DNA of 64,000 nt from positions 1,577,055-1,641,054 of the forward strand of contig NZ_JABEZU010000001.1 of the NCBI RefSeq assembly GCF_013149785.1. The letters run 5' to 3'. Source of the DNA: Isoptericola halotolerans. Its GTDB lineage: Bacteria; Actinomycetota; Actinomycetes; Actinomycetales; Cellulomonadaceae. Shown one piece after another: positions 62,121 to 64,000 of the stretch; position 1 is the stretch's first letter, and each line of letters begins with the position of its first letter. Below the pieces are notes generated by a model. The model saw nothing but the letters and a program-made list of their open reading frames with translations. It made no database searches and had not been told where the DNA came from. A program made the translations under genes and the position numbers.

Positions 62121-62208
62121 CTGATATGGCAACGTTTTTCACCCGCGGCGTCGTGCACACTAGGGAGGCGGCCCGCCCGGGCCCAGGACCCATCCGAAGG
62201 AGTACACC

Positions 62209-63468
62209 GTGATCGACGTTCTCGACGAGCTGCACTGGCGCGGCCTGGTGGCGCAGTCCACCGACGAGGCTGCGCTGCGAGAGGCACTCTCGAACGGGCC
62301 GATCGCGTACTACTGCGGCTTCGACCCGACGGCGCCGAGCCTGCACCACGGCCATCTGGTCCAGCTCATCGTGCTGAGTCACCTGCAGCGCGCCGGACAC
62401 CGTGCGGTCGCACTGGTGGGTGGCGCGACAGGGATGATCGGCGACCCTCGCCAGTCGGGCGAGCGGGTGCTGAACACCAAGGAGACGGTCGCCGAGTGGA
62501 CCGGACGGCTCCAGGCACAGATCTCTCGGTTCCTGGACTTCGAGGGCGACAACCCGGCGGTCATGGTCAACAACCTCGACTGGATCCAGGGGATGTCGGC
62601 GATCGACTTCCTGCGGGACGTGGGCAAGCACTACCGCCTGGGCACGATGCTCGCCAAGGACACCGTCGCGCGCCGTCTGCGGTCCGACGAGGGCATCAGC
62701 TTCACGGAGTTCAGCTACCAGATCCTGCAGGGCATCGACTTCCTGGAGCTGTTCCGCCGTCATGGCGTGACGCTGCAGACCGGAGGCAACGACCAGTGGG
62801 GGAACCTGCTCTCCGGGGTCGAGCTCGTGCGTCGGACCGAGGGTGAGGTCGTCCACGTGCTGACGACCCCGTTGATCACCAAGGCGGACGGGACCAAGTT
62901 CGGCAAGACCGAGGGCGGTGCGGTCTGGCTGGCGCCCGACATGATGAGTCCCTACGCCTTCTACCAGTACTGGCTGAACGCCGCGGACGCCGACGTCGTG
63001 AGCTGGCTGAAGATCTTCACCTTCCGATCGCGCGAGGAGATCGAGGATCTCGCCGTCGCGGTCCGTGAGCGTCCCGGTGCCCGCGAGGCGCAGCGCACGC
63101 TGGCCGCCGACGTGACCACGCTGGTCCACGGGCAGGAGGCGACGGACGCGGTCATCGCGGCGAGCCAGGCCCTCTTCGGTCGCGGTGAGCTCGCCGGGCT
63201 CGATGCCACGACCCTCGACGCTGCCACGGCCGAGCTTCCCCGCGTGGATGTCACGGTCGGTACCCCGGTGCTCGACGCCCTGGTCGACAGCGGTCTCGTG
63301 CCGTCGCGCGCCGCCGGCCGGCGAGCGATGGCGGACGGTGGCGCGTACGTCAACAACGTCAAGGTCGAGGCAGAGGACGCGGTGCTGCAGGCCCAGGACC
63401 TGCTCCACGGGCGCTTCGTCCTGCTGCGACGTGGCAAGAAGACGCTCGCGGTCGCCGTCGCCCAGTGA
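62209..63468 (+). CDS. tyrS: tyrosyl-tRNA synthetase
   Basis: A 419-residue class I synthetase: HIGH-like PSLHHGHLVQ, the TyrRS TGMIGDPRQSGERV, KFGKTEGGAVWL as the KMSKS loop, and a C-terminal S4 domain (VDSGLVPSRAAGRRAMADGG). GAAGGAG precedes the GTG. No T-box fits in its short leader. The rRNA operon follows. Confidence 0.97.
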   Translation: MIDVLDELHWRGLVAQSTDEAALREALSNGPIAYYCGFDPTAPSLHHGHLVQLIVLSHLQRAGHRAVALVGGATGMIGDPRQSGERVLNTKETVAEWTGRLQAQISRFLDFEGDNPAVMVNNLDWIQGMSAIDFLRDVGKHYRLGTMLAKDTVARRLRSDEGISFTEFSYQILQGIDFLELFRRHGVTLQTGGNDQWGNLLSGVELVRRTEGEVVHVLTTPLITKADGTKFGKTEGGAVWLAPDMMSPYAFYQYWLNAADADVVSWLKIFTFRSREEIEDLAVAVRERPGAREAQRTLAADVTTLVHGQEATDAVIAASQALFGRGELAGLDATTLDAATAELPRVDVTVGTPVLDALVDSGLVPSRAAGRRAMADGGAYVNNVKVEAEDAVLQAQDLLHGRFVLLRRGKKTLAVAVAQ

Positions 63469-63473
63469 CGATC

Positions 63474-63514
63474 CAGCCCCTGGCCTGCGGATTTGGCACC
63501 GCGGCCAGGGGCTG
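63474..63514 (+). terminator. tyrS terminator
   Basis: CAGCCCCTGGCC pairs perfectly with GGCCAGGGGCTG (63503-63514); the loop adds a GCGG/CCGC pair (63487-63490 with 63499-63502). It begins six bases after the tyrS stop. Only a weak T-rich run follows. Confidence 0.8.
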
Positions 63515-63522
63515 TGTAATGT
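63493..63522 (+). promoter_or_regulatory. candidate rRNA operon promoter P1
   Basis: TTGGCA (63493-63498) and TAATGT (63517-63522) lie 18 bases apart. The -35 is in the loop of the tyrS terminator and the -10 follows directly after it. Confidence 0.45.
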
Positions 63523-63932
63523 TCTGGTTGTTCGCCCGACAGGGAGGCACGGACACCGAGGAGACGGCCTGAGGCCGGGTACCGGTGGCCGATCCCGAGG
63601 CGGACGACCTCGGACCTTCGGATCAGGTACAGTTGTGTGCCCGGTCAGTCGAGGGCCCGATGGGTCTCAGGATGTCCAGCGCAGCGCGGTGGACAGCGGA
63701 GATCGGATCGGGTAAGGTTGAAGGGTTGCCCCGGATGGGGCCGGAGCGGTTGTTCCGGTGCTGGATGGTGTGCGTCGGTTGTTTGAGAACTCAACAGTGT
63801 GCTTGATAGTCAATGCCAAATTTTGAACCTTTTTGGTTCCTTTGGACTGGATTGAACAGCTAGTCTGTTTGGTCTGGCCAGTATCGATTGGCGACTGGTG
63901 GCCCTTTGGGGGTCGTTGGTTGTTTTCTCTCT
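63523..63932 (+). promoter_or_regulatory. rRNA operon leader
   Basis: There is no gene in the 464 bases between tyrS and 16S. Besides P1 and P2, it holds a CCGGA/TCCGG hairpin (63741-63758), a boxA-like TTGTTTGAGAACTCAACAGTG (63779-63799, split by me), and a boxB-like hairpin with GAACC-TTTTT-GGTTC (63825-63839), extended by CCAAA/TTTGG. The final 130 bases are unusually AT-rich, as is common before processing stems. Confidence 0.65.
63690..63718 (+). promoter_or_regulatory. candidate rRNA operon promoter P2
   Basis: TGGACA (63690-63695) and TAAGGT (63713-63718) are 17 bases apart, the best-spaced pair in the leader region. The predicted start is about 208 bases before 16S. Confidence 0.5.
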
Positions 63933-64000
63933 TTTACGGAGAGTTTGATCCTGGCTCAGGACGAACGCTGGCGGCGTGCTTAACACATGCAAGTCGAACG
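63933..64000 (+). rRNA. rrs: 16S ribosomal RNA, 5' end only
   Basis: The conserved AGAGTTTGATCCTGGCTCAG starts at 63940, which corresponds to E. coli position 8, so the mature end is near 63933. The sequence continues with the universal CGAACGCTGGCGGCGTGCTT and runs off the window. Confidence 0.98.

Noticed and set aside
63628..63633. TACAGT as a third rRNA promoter -10
   Set aside because: No acceptable -35 lies 16-18 bases upstream; P1 and P2 have better pairs.

Overview
The window is about 64 kb of a high-GC chromosome whose gene order and protein sequences point to an actinobacterium, most likely of the order Micrococcales (Cellulomonas/Promicromonospora-like; an inference from ftsZ-sepF-wag31 order, the priA isomerase, F420-type enzymes and the 16S start, not tested by any search). 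Genes are tightly packed. There are many ATGA/GTGA/TGATG overlaps and many GTG starts. No insertion sequence, prophage, CRISPR array or tRNA gene was seen.

Region 1 (1-13855) is the 3' part of the division and cell wall cluster: murF (3' end), mraY, murD, ftsW, murG, murC, ftsQ, ftsZ, pgeF, sepF, yggT, wag31, a TraR/DksA-like gene, lspA and rluD. Together these make lipid II, place the Z ring and direct polar growth. Region 2 (13859-28838) is mixed: a LacI-type repressor divergent from dnaE, a NUDIX hydrolase, a pyridoxamine-oxidase-fold protein, an S4 protein, hisD, a BEM46-type hydrolase, then two large convergent helicases: a SWIM-SNF2 protein and a RecQ-like protein fused to a phosphoribosyltransferase-like domain. 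A small membrane protein and a Tat/lipoprotein Rieske protein follow.

Region 3 (28975-33474) is a histidine block (hisC, hisB, an unknown gene, hisH, priA, an SseB-like gene). Region 4 (33494-37285, minus) holds a serine-protease-like lipoprotein, a coiled-coil membrane protein, a DUF1844 protein and a fur-catalase operon with a palindrome at its promoter. Region 5 (37286-45467) holds infC-rpmI-rplT with a long structured leader and an AUC start codon, a SpoU rRNA methylase, an RNA ligase-fold protein, pheST and an SDR. Region 6 (45474-50665, minus) holds an LLM oxidoreductase, a Tam-like methyltransferase, a two-component system, a DUF2306 protein and a quinone oxidoreductase.

Region 7 (50701-62094) holds a GNAT acetyltransferase, then the arginine operon argCJBDFR and argGH with a palindrome at the argC promoter, a P-loop kinase, a 3-methyladenine glycosylase and, on the minus strand, an MHYT sensor. 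Region 8 (62209-64000) is tyrS, its terminator and an rRNA operon leader that runs into the first about 68 bases of 16S rRNA.

The most striking global pattern is the number of genes (14 found by eye) that have a TANNNT hexamer 6-8 nt before the start codon, which predicts leaderless mRNAs. No large unknown gene system was found. The best leads are the RecQ-phosphoribosyltransferase fusion facing the SNF2 gene, the infC leader, the zinc-less DksA-like protein, and several unassigned operators.
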